Shown: positions 28,117 through 37,348, counted from the first letter of the stretch. The stretch: 64,000 nt of DNA from Pseudotabrizicola algicola (GCF_010915705.1 NZ_JAAIKE010000001.1:310001-374000), one strand, 5' to 3'. Numbers and translations are program-made. Notes: a model not told the origin generated them from the sequence alone.

Positions 28117-28203
28117 TCACATCTGCGCATTGCGGCATCACAACACTCGACAAGGGCAGGGTTTCGCCCCACATCAGGGTCACATTTGACAAGAGAGGTG
28201 CGC

Positions 28204-28656
28204 ATGTCGGGGATGAAGGGGCTGAAGAAGCAGCGGCGGGTGCAGATCATCTTGCTGGCCTTTGCGGCTTTGGCTGTATCCACGGCAATGATCGGCTATG
28301 CGATGAAGGACGGGATCAACTTCTTCCGCAGTCCGACGCAGGTGGTCGAGGACCCTCCGCGCGAGGGAGAGGTGTTCCGGATCGGCGGTCTTGTCGAGGA
28401 AGGCAGCATCATCCGTGGCCAGAGCGAGACCATCAGCTTTCGCGTGACCGATACCAACCAGACCATTCCGGTGCGCTATACCGGGATTTTGCCTGATCTG
28501 TTTTCGGAAGGGCAGGGCATGGTCGGCACGGGGTCTATGGTGGGCGATACATTTGTCGCCACCGAGATTCTGGCCAAGCATGACGAAACCTATATGCCCG
28601 CCGAAGTCGTCGATGCGCTGAAGGCGCAGGGCGTTTATCAGGACTCCGGCAGCTAA
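28204..28656 (+). CDS. ccmE: cytochrome c maturation heme chaperone CcmE
   Basis: CcmE takes heme from CcmC on a histidine and hands it to the apocytochrome lyase. The 150-residue protein has a short cytoplasmic start, one membrane anchor (VQIILLAFAALAVSTAMIGYAM), and a periplasmic OB-fold. The heme-binding motif is LAKHDETYMP, with covalent His126 and Tyr130. AGAGG precedes the ATG. The other ccm genes are not in the window, so ccmE is a stand-alone unit. The FNR box suggests oxygen control. Confidence 0.96.
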   Translation: MSGMKGLKKQRRVQIILLAFAALAVSTAMIGYAMKDGINFFRSPTQVVEDPPREGEVFRIGGLVEEGSIIRGQSETISFRVTDTNQTIPVRYTGILPDLFSEGQGMVGTGSMVGDTFVATEILAKHDETYMPAEVVDALKAQGVYQDSGS

Positions 28657-28738
28657 GGGCGCGCGCCGTCTTTCTGCGCCGTTAATCCAGAAGCGGCAGG
28701 TTTGCCTCGGGGGAGTGTCGGAACTCCGGGGAAAGCCA

Positions 28739-29350
28739 ATGACAAGCGTAAGACGACTGGCCGAAGAGATTGTCGCCCGCGAGGGCGGTTTTGTGAACGA
28801 TCCTGACGATCCGGGCGGGGCCACCCGGCATGGTGTCACCCTTGGCACCCTGCGCAGGCTGGGGCTTGATGTGAACGGGGACGGGCGGACCGATGTGGCC
28901 GATGTCCGGAGCCTGAGCCGTGCGCAAGCGGTGGAGATTTATCTGGAGCATTATCACAAGCGCCCCGGCATCGCGGCGCTGCCCGAGGTTTTGCAGGCCT
29001 CGGTGTTTGATATGTATGTGAATGCCGGATCCAATGCTGTGAAGATCCTGCAGCGGCTGGTCACCGATATGGGGTTTCCCTGCACCGCCGATGGCAAGAT
29101 CGGCCCGCAGACAATCCGCTCGGCGCAGCTGGCCTATGAAGCGGCGCCCCGGCATCTGGCGGATGCCTACGGGATTGCGCGGCGCAATTATTACTACCGT
29201 CTGGCAGATGCCCGCCCGCAAAGCCGCAAGTTCGCGCGGCGGGTCGATGGCGGCAAGGGCGGGTGGATCACCCGCGCCGAGGAATTCATCGCGCCGCGCT
29301 ATCATCTGACCGCAGCGCAACATCGGGAAAGGGTCGCAAAATGGGGCTGA
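28739..29350 (+). CDS. holin-associated N-acetylmuramidase (GH108 endolysin, GTA-type)
   Basis: This 203-residue protein belongs to glycoside hydrolase family 108. The catalytic region VAREGGFVNDPDDPGGATRHGVT has the likely catalytic Glu15 and the family's DPxDPGGAT loop. The C-terminal part (IGPQTIRSA, then WITRAEEFI) is the usual peptidoglycan-binding end. It has no signal peptide, as expected for a holin-dependent enzyme. The next gene overlaps by ten bases and encodes a holin. In R. capsulatus a similar unlinked endolysin/holin pair releases gene transfer agent particles. GGGAAA lies before the ATG at 28739. Confidence 0.88.
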   Translation: MTSVRRLAEEIVAREGGFVNDPDDPGGATRHGVTLGTLRRLGLDVNGDGRTDVADVRSLSRAQAVEIYLEHYHKRPGIAALPEVLQASVFDMYVNAGSNAVKILQRLVTDMGFPCTADGKIGPQTIRSAQLAYEAAPRHLADAYGIARRNYYYRLADARPQSRKFARRVDGGKGGWITRAEEFIAPRYHLTAAQHRERVAKWG

Positions 29351-29838
29351 TTTCGGGTTTGGGTCTGGGGCGGGGCGCGGTTCCGGCCCTGGGGGGCGTA
29401 AGCCGCGAGATCGCGCGCTCGATCGCGCCCGATCTGGCGCGTGGTCTGGCGGATGCGGTGCAGAACCTGCCGGTGCCCGAACCGGGCGCGCTGCCGCCCG
29501 CGCGTCCCGGATCGGGATATGACCGGCTGATCGATGCCCTCAACCGCTTGCCGCGCCCCTTCATGGCCTTTGGCGCGCAGGCGCTGGTGCTCTATGCCCT
29601 GCTGGACCCTGCGGGTTTTGCGCGGCGGATGGAGGGGCTTGATGCCATGCCCGAGGCGCTGTGGTGGCTGCTCGGGGCGGTGATTACCGCCTATTTCGGC
29701 GCGCGCGAGGCGCATCACCTGCGCAACAGAACACCGCCCGCCGCGCCGTCCGCGACCGCAAGCGCCGCCCCGAAAGCGGGGGATGACCTGTCGGACGGGG
29801 CCAATCCGGCCTTGGAGGACTGGCGCGGCAACGGCTGA
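29341..29838 (+). CDS. holin family protein (GTA-type, three hydrophobic segments)
   Basis: This 165-residue protein has an amphipathic N-terminus ([26 protein letters not shown]) followed by hydrophobic stretches (the latter part of that segment, then [20 protein letters not shown]). The C-terminal tail is polar. That layout and its overlap with a GH108 lysozyme match the GTA holin family. The ATG at 29341 overlaps the endolysin stop, so translation is coupled. It would open the inner membrane to let the lysozyme reach the wall. Role in GTA release is by comparison with R. capsulatus. Confidence 0.82.
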   Translation: MGLISGLGLGRGAVPALGGVSREIARSIAPDLARGLADAVQNLPVPEPGALPPARPGSGYDRLIDALNRLPRPFMAFGAQALVLYALLDPAGFARRMEGLDAMPEALWWLLGAVITAYFGAREAHHLRNRTPPAAPSATASAAPKAGDDLSDGANPALEDWRGNG

Positions 29839-29849
29839 ACTTGACCTGA

Positions 29850-29881
29850 CTTGCGCCCTCTGGCATGGCCTTGGGCGCAAG
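29850..29881 (+). promoter_or_regulatory. hairpin in the leader of argS
   Basis: CTTGCGCCC (29850-29858) pairs perfectly with GGGCGCAAG (29873-29881) around a 14-base loop, 15 bases before the argS ATG. No T tract follows. It could end the holin transcript or act on argS translation. Confidence 0.4.
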
Positions 29882-29896
29882 ACAGGATTTGATCAG

Positions 29897-31639
29897 ATGC
29901 ACCTCTTCGCCGATATTCGCTCCACCGTGCTGGATGCCTTGACCCAGATGCAGGCCGAGGGCGCGTTGCCCGCCGGTCTCGATTTCGCCAATGTCGCGGT
30001 AGAGCCGCCGCGCGATGCGGCACACGGGGATATGGCGACCAATGCGGCGATGGTGTTGGCCAAGGCTGCGCAGATGCAGCCGCGCGCGATTGCCGACGTG
30101 CTGGCCGCGAAGTTGCTCGCCGATCCTCGTATCACCGCAGCCGATGTGGCAGGGCCGGGCTTTTTGAACCTGCGGCTGGCTCCGATGGTCTGGCAAGGCA
30201 TCGTGCAGGCCGTGCTGACGCAGGGCACAGATTTCGGCCGGATCGATCTGGGCAAGGGCCTGAAGGTCAATGTCGAATTCGTTTCAGCCAACCCCACCGG
30301 CCCGATGCATGTGGGCCATGTGCGCGGCGCGGTTGTGGGCGATGCGCTGGCCAATCTGCTGGCCTTTGCGGGCTGGGATGTGACGCGCGAATATTACATC
30401 AACGATGGCGGCGCGCAGGTCGATGTGCTGGCGCGCAGCGCCTATGAGCGCTACCGCGAGGCGCATGGGCTGGAACCGGAAATCCGCGAGGGGCTGTACC
30501 CCGGTGATTATCTGGTGCCGGTGGGCGAGGCGCTTAAGGAAAAATACGGCGACAGCCTTCTCGACAAGGGCGAGCAGGTCTGGCTGTCCGACGTGCGCGA
30601 CTTTGCCACCCAGATGATGATGGACCGCATCCGCGAGGATCTGGCGGCGCTGGGCGTGCAGATGGACCTCTATTCCAGCGAAAAGGCGCTTTACGGCACC
30701 GGCAAGATCGAGGCCGCGATCCAGACGCTCAAGGGCATGGACCTCATCTACGAGGGTGTGCTGGAGCCTCCAAAGGGCAAGGAACCCGAAGACTGGGAGC
30801 CGCGCGTGCAAACGCTGTTCCGCAGCACCGCGCATGGTGATGACGTGGACCGCCCGGTGCAGAAATCCGATGGTGGCTGGACCTATTTCGCGCCCGATAT
30901 CGCCTATCACTATGACAAGGTGCAGCGCGGCTTTGACCAGTTGATCGACATTTTCGGTGCCGATCACGGGGGCTATGTCAAGCGCATGAAGGCGGCGGTT
31001 TCGGCGCTGTCGGGCGGGCGTGTGCCGCTGGACATCAAGTTGATCCAGCTGGTCAAGCTGTGGAAGAACGGCGAGCCGTTCAAGATGAGCAAGCGTGCCG
31101 GCACCTTCGTGACCCTGCGCGACGTGGTGGAAATGGCCGGCGCGGATGTGACCCGCTTCATCATGCTGACGCGCAAGAATGACGTGGCGCTGGATTTCGA
31201 CTTTGACAAGGTGCTGGAGCAGTCGAAGGACAATCCGGTGTTCTACGTGCAATATGCCAATGCACGGGTGAACAGCATCCTGCGCAAGGCGCGCGAGGCT
31301 GGCGTGGATGTTTCGGACGCCGCGCTTGCCGCTGCCGATCTGACGCGGCTGGACCACGCGGCCGAGATCGGGGTGGCCAAGAAGATTGCCGAATGGCCGC
31401 GCCTTGTGGAGATTGCCGCGCGCGGGAACGAGCCGCACCGCGTGGCATTCTACCTGTATGAACTGGCTTCGGACCTGCACGGGTTGTGGAACCGGGGCAA
31501 TGACGACGTGTCCTTGCGCTTCCTGCAGGAGGATACCGCCACATCGCAGGCGAAAATCGCGCTGGCGCGGGCCGTGGGCGTTGTCATTTGCTCAGGTCTT
31601 GGTATCTTGGGGGTAACTCCGGCCGAGGAAATGCGCTGA
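29897..31639 (+). CDS. argS: arginyl-tRNA synthetase
   Basis: ArgS charges tRNA-Arg. The 580-residue class I enzyme shows the HIGH-type motif ([22 protein letters not shown]) and the KMSKS-type loop [10 protein letters not shown]. The DALR anticodon-binding domain is at the C-terminus ([19 protein letters not shown]). The ATG at 29897 is the family start [11 protein letters not shown]. It is the first of a run of plus-strand genes with an SPOR protein, nagZ and scpAB. Confidence 0.97.
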   Translation: MHLFADIRSTVLDALTQMQAEGALPAGLDFANVAVEPPRDAAHGDMATNAAMVLAKAAQMQPRAIADVLAAKLLADPRITAADVAGPGFLNLRLAPMVWQGIVQAVLTQGTDFGRIDLGKGLKVNVEFVSANPTGPMHVGHVRGAVVGDALANLLAFAGWDVTREYYINDGGAQVDVLARSAYERYREAHGLEPEIREGLYPGDYLVPVGEALKEKYGDSLLDKGEQVWLSDVRDFATQMMMDRIREDLAALGVQMDLYSSEKALYGTGKIEAAIQTLKGMDLIYEGVLEPPKGKEPEDWEPRVQTLFRSTAHGDDVDRPVQKSDGGWTYFAPDIAYHYDKVQRGFDQLIDIFGADHGGYVKRMKAAVSALSGGRVPLDIKLIQLVKLWKNGEPFKMSKRAGTFVTLRDVVEMAGADVTRFIMLTRKNDVALDFDFDKVLEQSKDNPVFYVQYANARVNSILRKAREAGVDVSDAALAAADLTRLDHAAEIGVAKKIAEWPRLVEIAARGNEPHRVAFYLYELASDLHGLWNRGNDDVSLRFLQEDTATSQAKIALARAVGVVICSGLGILGVTPAEEMR

Positions 31640-31705
31640 CCAACAGTGTCCCGCCGGTGATGCAGGCAAAAAGGGCGGGGCAAACCCGTCCGATCGAGGC
31701 AGAGC

Positions 31706-32704
31706 ATGGCGGATATCGACTATGATGATTACGAGGCGGCGCCTCGTATCACGGGCGGACAGGCGCAGCGGCTGGTTCATCTGGCGGGGGCGGCCTGCTC
31801 GCTGGCATTGATCGCCGGAATGGCGTTCTGGGGGTATAAGCTGGCGGTGCGCGATGTGACGGGCGTGCCTGTCATCCGCGCTGCGGAAGGTCCGATGCGG
31901 ATTGCGCCGTCAAACCCCGGCGGGTCGGTTGCCGACCATCAGGGCATGGCGGTGAATGTGGTGGCGGCTGCGGGCGGTGCGGGGGACCTGCCCGAAGAAA
32001 TCGTGCTGGCCCCTGCGCCGATTGATCTGAGCGCGGAAGACGTGCCGGGCCTTGCGCCGCTTGATCCGCTGGCCGAAGCTGCGCCCGCAGCAGCCCCTCT
32101 GTCCGCGGCAACGGGCATGGCAGGGTCGGACCCTGTGGGGCTGGACGGGCCTGTATCTGACATTTCCGCCGTTCTTTCGGATCTGGCGGCGGCCCCGGAT
32201 GCGACCGCGCCTGCCGCGGAAGATGCGGTTGCCCTTGCGCTGGCCGAAGCGCTTGGCGGGGCCGCGCCACTTGCGCCCTTGGCAGAAGAGCCCGTGGCAG
32301 AGGCCGCACCGGATGGCATGGGCGCGGCGGTGATCCGCCCGCGGCCGCGGCCGGGAACGGCCTTGGCTTCTACGCCTGCGGCTTTGGCGGCGGCAGAGCC
32401 GGTGAATGTTGCGGTGGCCATCGGCCCCGAGGTGGATGTGGCCAGCCTCGCGGTTGGCACCCGTCTGGTGCAACTGGGCGCTTTCGACAGCGCCGAGATC
32501 GCGCGCGCCGAATGGGTCAGGCTGCGGGACCGTTTTGGCGATCTGATGACAGGGAAATCCTTGGTTGTGCAATCGGCGCAATCGGGTGGGCGCACGTTCT
32601 ATCGCCTGCGGGCGCATGGCTTTGCGGGCGAGGATGACTCGCGCCGCTTCTGCGCCGCGCTGCTGGCGGAAAACGCGCCCTGCATTCCGGCCGTGCATCG
32701 ATGA
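31706..32704 (+). CDS. inner-membrane SPOR domain protein
   Basis: This 332-residue protein has a short cytoplasmic head, a single membrane helix (LVHLAGAACSLALIAGMAFWGY), a long Ala/Pro-rich periplasmic linker, and a C-terminal SPOR domain (GTRLVQLGAFDSAEIARAEWVRLRDRFG, then GGRTFYRLRAHGFAGEDDSRRFCAALL). SPOR domains bind denuded glycan strands at the division site. The end overlaps nagZ by four bases, in keeping with a wall-related operon. The call is firm for the domain, not for a named gene. Confidence 0.85.
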   Translation: MADIDYDDYEAAPRITGGQAQRLVHLAGAACSLALIAGMAFWGYKLAVRDVTGVPVIRAAEGPMRIAPSNPGGSVADHQGMAVNVVAAAGGAGDLPEEIVLAPAPIDLSAEDVPGLAPLDPLAEAAPAAAPLSAATGMAGSDPVGLDGPVSDISAVLSDLAAAPDATAPAAEDAVALALAEALGGAAPLAPLAEEPVAEAAPDGMGAAVIRPRPRPGTALASTPAALAAAEPVNVAVAIGPEVDVASLAVGTRLVQLGAFDSAEIARAEWVRLRDRFGDLMTGKSLVVQSAQSGGRTFYRLRAHGFAGEDDSRRFCAALLAENAPCIPAVHR

Positions 32705-33705
32705 CGGGCCGGCTTGCCGCGATTTTCGGCTGCGCGGGGCCGGTTCTGGGCGCGGATGAGGCGGCGTTTTTCCGCGACGCCGACCCGTTCGGCTTTATCC
32801 TTTTTGCGCGCAATGTCGACACTCCGGCGCAGGTGCGCCGCCTGACCGCCGATCTGCGCGCGGCGGTGGGGCGCGATGCGCCGGTGCTGATCGATCAGGA
32901 GGGCGGGCGTGTGCAGCGCCTGCGTGCGCCGCATTGGCGCGAGTGGGCGCCGCCTCTGGACACGGTGGCGCAAAGCCGCGATCCGGCTCGCGCGATGTGG
33001 GTGCGCTCGCGGATCATCGCGCACGAGTTGCGCGGGCTGGGCGTGGATGCCAATTGCGCGCCTTGCGCAGATGTCGCCTCTGATGCCACCCATCCGTTTT
33101 TGAAGAACCGCTGCTACGGCACCGATGCGGCCACCGTGGCGGCGATGGCTTTGGCGGTGGCGGAGGGGCATCTTTCGGGCGGCGTGCTGCCTGTGGTCAA
33201 GCATTTGCCGGGACATGGGCGCGCGACGGCAGACACGCATCATGACTTGCCGACCGTCACAGCCTCGCGCGCGGAACTGGCGGCGACAGATTTTGCGCCC
33301 TTCAAGGCGCTGAACCATCTGCCGATGGCGATGACCGCGCATATTGTCTTTTCCGCCTATGACGACAGGCCCGCGACCCAAAGCACCGAGATGATCCGCG
33401 TGATCCGTGAAGAGATCGGCTTTGAAGGTCTGCTGATGACGGATGATCTGAACATGCAGGCCCTGCGAGGCACTTTGGCCGAGCGCACGGCAGCCTCGGT
33501 GGCTGCGGGCTGTGATCTTGCGCTGCATTGCAAGGGCGATATGGCCGAGATGGAGGCTGTTGCTGCCGCCTGCGGTGAGCAGGGCGAGGCCACGCGCCAG
33601 CGAGCCGAACGGGCGCTTGCCATGCGCTCTGCCCCCGACCCCGTTGACATTCAGGCCCTCGAAGCAGAATTTCGTGGGCTGATGTCCGGGGATGCCGATG
33701 CCTGA
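32701..33705 (+). CDS. nagZ: beta-N-acetylhexosaminidase NagZ
   Basis: NagZ removes N-acetylglucosamine from recycled anhydro-muropeptides in the cytoplasm. The 334-residue GH3 enzyme shows FGFILFARNVDTPAQVR-type start, DQEGGRVQRL, and the loop KHLPGHGRATADTHHDLP, which holds the catalytic His/Asp of NagZ. The sequence LLMTDDLNMQALRG carries the nucleophile Asp. It overlaps both neighbours, so it is part of the SPOR-nagZ-scpA-scpB operon. Confidence 0.93.
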   Translation: MTGRLAAIFGCAGPVLGADEAAFFRDADPFGFILFARNVDTPAQVRRLTADLRAAVGRDAPVLIDQEGGRVQRLRAPHWREWAPPLDTVAQSRDPARAMWVRSRIIAHELRGLGVDANCAPCADVASDATHPFLKNRCYGTDAATVAAMALAVAEGHLSGGVLPVVKHLPGHGRATADTHHDLPTVTASRAELAATDFAPFKALNHLPMAMTAHIVFSAYDDRPATQSTEMIRVIREEIGFEGLLMTDDLNMQALRGTLAERTAASVAAGCDLALHCKGDMAEMEAVAAACGEQGEATRQRAERALAMRSAPDPVDIQALEAEFRGLMSGDADA

Positions 33706-34492
33706 ACCGATTGCCGACGATTGGGGCGAAGATCGCCTTGCGCCTGCGGACCGTATGGCCGCAGAGGCGCTGATCGTCGATGTCGACGGGTTCGAAGGAC
33801 CGCTTGACCTTTTGCTTACGCTGAGCCGCACCCAGAAGGTGGATTTGCGGCGGATTTCCGTGCTGCAACTGGCCGAGCAATACCTTGGCTTCGTGCAAAA
33901 GGCGCAAAGCCTGCGGATCGAGCTTGCGGCGGATTATCTGGTGATGGCGGCTTGGCTGGCGTTTCTCAAATCGCGCCTCTTGCTGCCGCCCGAGCCCGGG
34001 GAAGATGGCCCGAGCGCAGAGGATCTGGCCGCGCACCTCGCCTATCAGCTGGAGCGCTTGCAGGCCATGCGCGAGGCCGCCGCGCGGCTGATGGCGCGCG
34101 ACCAGCTCGGCCGCGATTTTTTTGCGCGCGGCGTGCCGGAGACGATCAGTCACCACCGCTCGGTCACCTATGAGGCGTCGCTGCTGGACCTGATGCGTGC
34201 CTATGCGCGTATCCGCACCAAGGACGAATTCCGCCCCTTTGTGATGGACCGTGACCATGTGTTCACGATGGAGCAGGCGCTGGAGCGGATGCGCGGCCTG
34301 ATCGGCTATGTCGGTGAATGGTCGGAGCTGACTCAGTTCCTGCCCGAGGGATGGGAGGCCACGCCGATGCGCCGCCGATCTTCGGTGGCCGCCCATTTTG
34401 CCGCCATCCTTGAAATGGCCAAGCGCGGCCAGATCGAAGTGCGTCAGGGCGAGATGTTTGCCCCGATCCAGATCCGCCGGGGTGCGCAATGA
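33692..34492 (+). CDS. scpA: segregation and condensation protein A
   Basis: ScpA is the kleisin of the bacterial SMC complex. The 266-residue protein has DGFEGPLDLLLTLSRTQKVDLRRISVLQLAEQYL, the family's SMC-binding start, and ends with a winged helix (VAHFAAILEMAKRGQIEVRQGEMF). The start overlaps the end of nagZ; ATG 33698 has a better spaced GGGG than ATG 33692, so two residues are uncertain. It overlaps scpB by four bases. Confidence 0.95.
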   Translation: MPMPEPIADDWGEDRLAPADRMAAEALIVDVDGFEGPLDLLLTLSRTQKVDLRRISVLQLAEQYLGFVQKAQSLRIELAADYLVMAAWLAFLKSRLLLPPEPGEDGPSAEDLAAHLAYQLERLQAMREAAARLMARDQLGRDFFARGVPETISHHRSVTYEASLLDLMRAYARIRTKDEFRPFVMDRDHVFTMEQALERMRGLIGYVGEWSELTQFLPEGWEATPMRRRSSVAAHFAAILEMAKRGQIEVRQGEMFAPIQIRRGAQ

Positions 34493-35130
34493 GCGAGCCC
34501 ATGGAAAAGAGCCTGTTCGACGCGCCGCCGATGGGCGAGCAGGAGCGGATGGTGGAAGCGATCCTGTTTGCCAGTGCCGAGCCTGTCACGGTTGCAGAAC
34601 TGGCCGCGCGCATGCCGCATGGCTGCGATCCGGCCGAAGCATTGGCCTATCTGCGCAAGCGCTATGAGGGGCGCGGCGTGCATCTGGTGCGGGTGGGCGA
34701 TGCATGGGCGATGCGCACTGCTGCCGATCTGGGACATCTGATGCGCAAGGAAACGGTGGAAAGCCGCAAACTGTCGCGCGCCGCCATAGAAACCTTGGCG
34801 ATTGTCGCCTATCATCAACCCGTAACCCGCGCCGAGATTGAAGAAATCCGGGGTGTGGCCGTATCGCGCGGCACGGTGGACCAGTTGATGGAACTGGATT
34901 GGATCAGGCTGGGCCGGCGCAGGATGACACCGGGTCGCCCTGTCACCTTTGTGGTGACCGAGCATTTTCTGGATCACTTCGGTCTGGAATCGGCACGCGA
35001 TCTGCCGGGGATCAAGGAATTGCGGGCAGCGGGCCTGCTCGACAACCGGCCCTTGCCGGGGTCGATGCAAAAGCCTGATGACGATGAGGACGAGGCCACT
35101 TCCGGCCAGAGCGAATTGTTCGAGGATTGA
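34489..35130 (+). CDS. scpB: segregation and condensation protein B
   Basis: ScpB is the second non-SMC subunit. The 213-residue protein holds two winged helices, with the typical MVEAILFASAEPVTVAELAARMP, RKLSRAAIETLAIVAYHQPVTRAEIEEIRGV, and GRPVTFVVTEHFLDHFGL. The acidic C-terminus is normal for the family. Overlap with scpA indicates translational coupling. Confidence 0.96.
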   Translation: MSEPMEKSLFDAPPMGEQERMVEAILFASAEPVTVAELAARMPHGCDPAEALAYLRKRYEGRGVHLVRVGDAWAMRTAADLGHLMRKETVESRKLSRAAIETLAIVAYHQPVTRAEIEEIRGVAVSRGTVDQLMELDWIRLGRRRMTPGRPVTFVVTEHFLDHFGLESARDLPGIKELRAAGLLDNRPLPGSMQKPDDDEDEATSGQSELFED

Positions 35131-35131
35131 G

Positions 35132-35344
35132 ATGAACCTGAACCAGATCATCAATATGGTGACCCGCATTTTCCTGCGGAAGGGCGTCAACTGGGGCATC
35201 AACAAAGGCACCCAGATGATTTCCAATCGCGGCAAATCGGGTGCTTCGGTGCCACCCGCCGACCCGCATCACGCCAATCAGGCGCGCGAGGCGGCCAAGC
35301 GCGCACGCAAGGCGGCAGCGGTTACACGGCGCATCGGCCGCTGA
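35132..35344 (+). CDS. small basic protein of 70 residues after scpB (hypothetical)
   Basis: The chain starts MNLNQIINMVTRIFLRKGVN and ends with a Lys/Arg/Ala-rich tail (EAAKRARKAAAVTRRIGR). There is a weak hydrophobic face in the first 20 residues, no signal peptide, and a PPADPHH linker. In some relatives tatA would follow scpB here; this protein is not TatA. The start lies one base after the scpB stop codon and behind GAGGA, so it is probably co-expressed with scpB. No function can be named. Confidence 0.7.
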   Translation: MNLNQIINMVTRIFLRKGVNWGINKGTQMISNRGKSGASVPPADPHHANQAREAAKRARKAAAVTRRIGR

Positions 35345-35500
35345 GCGTCACCTGCCTGTCACTTTGTTGTGCGATCCATGCGCTGCTGGTCGCGCGTAGC
35401 ATCCCCACATGGGTTAGGGGGCTTGCCAGATGCGATCCGCCAGATATAGTCCGGTGTATCAGGGCAGGTTCCCTGCGCTGTGGCCAGATGGGCAACCGAG

Positions 35501-36106
35501 ATGGGTGGGGTCACTCTACGGATGGACGGCGATTTCAGAACTCAGTTTGTGCGCGACCCGGCGTCGCTCAAGCATTATCCGGCGCTGGTGCTGAATGCGG
35601 ACTATCGCCCGCTCAGCTATTACCCGCTCAGCCTGTGGCCCTGGCAAGAGGCGATCAAGGCGGCGTTTCTGGACCGGGTGCAGATCGTGGCCGAATATGA
35701 CCACGTGGTCCGAAGCCAGAGGGCCGAGTTCCGGATACCCTCGGTCGTCGTGCTCAAAGATTACGTTAAACCCCAAAAGCGCGTGGCCTTCACGCGCTTT
35801 AATCTTTTTCTGCGGGACGAGTTCTGCTGCCAGTATTGTGGCGCAAAGGGCGATCTGACCTTCGATCATGTGGTGCCGCGTGCGCGGGGCGGGGTGACAA
35901 GCTGGGAAAATGTGGTCGCCGCCTGCAGCCCGTGCAATCTGCGCAAGGGCTCCAAAACGCTGCGCCAGTCGGGTCTGCACCTGAACCGCGTGCCACGCGC
36001 GCCCACAGCCGAAGAGATGCAGGCCCATGGCCGGCGCTTTCCGCCCAATTACCTGCACGACAGCTGGATGGATTTCCTTTACTGGGACGCCGAACTCGAC
36101 GCCTGA
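35501..36106 (+). CDS. HNH endonuclease domain protein
   Basis: This ~201-residue protein carries an HNH motif of the zinc type: CQYCG, then LTFDHVVPRARGGVTSWENVVAACSPCNLRKG. The N-terminal half (HYPALVLNADYRPLSYYPLSLW and VPSVVVLKDYV-like IPSVVVLKDYV) is typical of a group conserved in Rhodobacteraceae and next to no restriction genes. Start is uncertain: ATG 35501 is used, and ATG 35522 (MDGDFRTQFVRD) or GTG 35480 are possible. It stands alone, so it is more likely a housekeeping nuclease than part of a defence system. Confidence 0.85.
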   Translation: MGGVTLRMDGDFRTQFVRDPASLKHYPALVLNADYRPLSYYPLSLWPWQEAIKAAFLDRVQIVAEYDHVVRSQRAEFRIPSVVVLKDYVKPQKRVAFTRFNLFLRDEFCCQYCGAKGDLTFDHVVPRARGGVTSWENVVAACSPCNLRKGSKTLRQSGLHLNRVPRAPTAEEMQAHGRRFPPNYLHDSWMDFLYWDAELDA

Positions 36107-36221
36107 CCGGTTCTGGTTTGCGCGCGGGCGTGAATATGCGCATGCATTCGCGCGCGTCTTGCGCTAGACGCCACGGCAAAGCGGGGCCGTTGGTTGCCCC
36201 TGTGGTGCGAAAGGCGGCGGG

Positions 36222-37175
36222 ATGACTGTTTCATGGCTTGTGACCCATTCGGGGGGCTTTCACGCGGACGAGGTTCTGTCGACCGTTGTGCTGTCGCGGC
36301 TTTTCCCCGACGCAAGCCTTGTGCGCAGCCGCGACCTTGCGTGGATCACCCCCGCTGCCGACCGTCTGATCTACGACGTCGGACGTGCTTATGACGCTGG
36401 GGCGGGGATATTCGACCATCATCAGCGTGACGCACCGCTGCGTGACGATGGTCAGCCCTACAGCTCCTTCGGGCTGATCTGGCGGCATTTCGGGATGGAG
36501 TATCTGCGCGCTCTTGGCCTGCCGGAACAGGATATCGCGCCGATTCACGCAGCCTTTGACGCCGATTTCGTGCTGCCCGTCGACCTGATGGACAATGGCG
36601 CATTAAGTCCGGCCTCGGCTGGCCCGCTTTTGGCTGATCTGACGCTGCCGATGCTGCTGGAATCGCTCAAGCCCGTGTTTGATGATCCCGACCCTGAAGC
36701 CGACACCCGCGCCTTCCATGCAGCGCTTTCGGTTGCGCGTGCCTTTGTCGAGGCGGCGATCCAACGCAAGGCTGCCAAGGCGCGCGCTGAGGCCGTGGTG
36801 CTGCGTGCGATCGCTGATGCCGGACAGTCGCGAGTGCTTGAACTGCCGCAGGGCATGCCCTTTCGTGCGGCGATCGAGAAGGTGGGGGCAGAGCATCTGC
36901 TTTTCGTGATCCATCCGCGTGAGACCGATTGGGCGCTGACCGGCATCCGCGTCGCCGATGACAGTTTCACGCAGCGTGCCGACCTGCCAGCCCATTGGGC
37001 GGGCTTGACCGATGCCGCGCTGGAGGCGGCTTCGGGTGTGGCTGGTGCGCGCTTTTGCCACAATGGCCGCTTCATTGCCGTGGCTTCGAGCCGCGCCGCG
37101 ATCCTGGCAATGGCGCAGGCCGCCGTTGCCGAGGCGGTGGGTGCCGAGGTGGCGGGCGCAGAACTTGCAGTGTAG
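36222..37175 (+). CDS. MYG1 family exonuclease-like protein
   Basis: This 317-residue protein belongs to the MYG1 (UPF0160) family of DHH-like metal-dependent hydrolases; human MYG1 is an RNA exonuclease. Metal-binding signatures are THSGGFHADEVLSTVVL, DVGRAYDAGAGIFDHHQRDA, and DADFVLPVDLMDNG. The last third has GARFCHNGRFIAVASS. The GTG/ATG region before it is short; the ATG at 36222 is behind GGCGGG. The biological role in bacteria is not settled. Confidence 0.9.
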   Translation: MTVSWLVTHSGGFHADEVLSTVVLSRLFPDASLVRSRDLAWITPAADRLIYDVGRAYDAGAGIFDHHQRDAPLRDDGQPYSSFGLIWRHFGMEYLRALGLPEQDIAPIHAAFDADFVLPVDLMDNGALSPASAGPLLADLTLPMLLESLKPVFDDPDPEADTRAFHAALSVARAFVEAAIQRKAAKARAEAVVLRAIADAGQSRVLELPQGMPFRAAIEKVGAEHLLFVIHPRETDWALTGIRVADDSFTQRADLPAHWAGLTDAALEAASGVAGARFCHNGRFIAVASSRAAILAMAQAAVAEAVGAEVAGAELAV

Positions 37176-37252
37176 GCCGGAAGGCGCATTGCGGGGGCAG
37201 AAAAACGGTCCGCGCGGGGGGTATTGTGCGGCAGACGCACATCCAAAGCGTT

Positions 37253-37321
37253 TTGATCCGGCATCACCCGATGCTAGACTTTGGTCGTCTGCTTGGATAG
37301 AAGGGCTGCGTTAGCGCTAAC
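37253..37321 (+). promoter_or_regulatory. promoter with LacI-type operator before zwf
   Basis: A -35 (TTGATC, 37253-37258) and -10 (TAGACT, 37275-37280) are 16 bases apart. Downstream lies the perfect palindrome GTTAGCGCTAAC (37310-37321), 27 bases before the zwf ATG. Such a site is typical of LacI-family regulators. In R. sphaeroides the LacI-type CceR is known to act on zwf-pgl-pgi; whether this is its site is inference. Confidence 0.55.
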
Positions 37322-37348
37322 GGCGCCCGCAGGAGCGAGGATTTCCAG

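Noticed and set aside
35501-36106. HNH protein as part of a restriction or defence system
   Set aside because: No methyltransferase, helicase or other defence gene is near; its neighbours are housekeeping genes.
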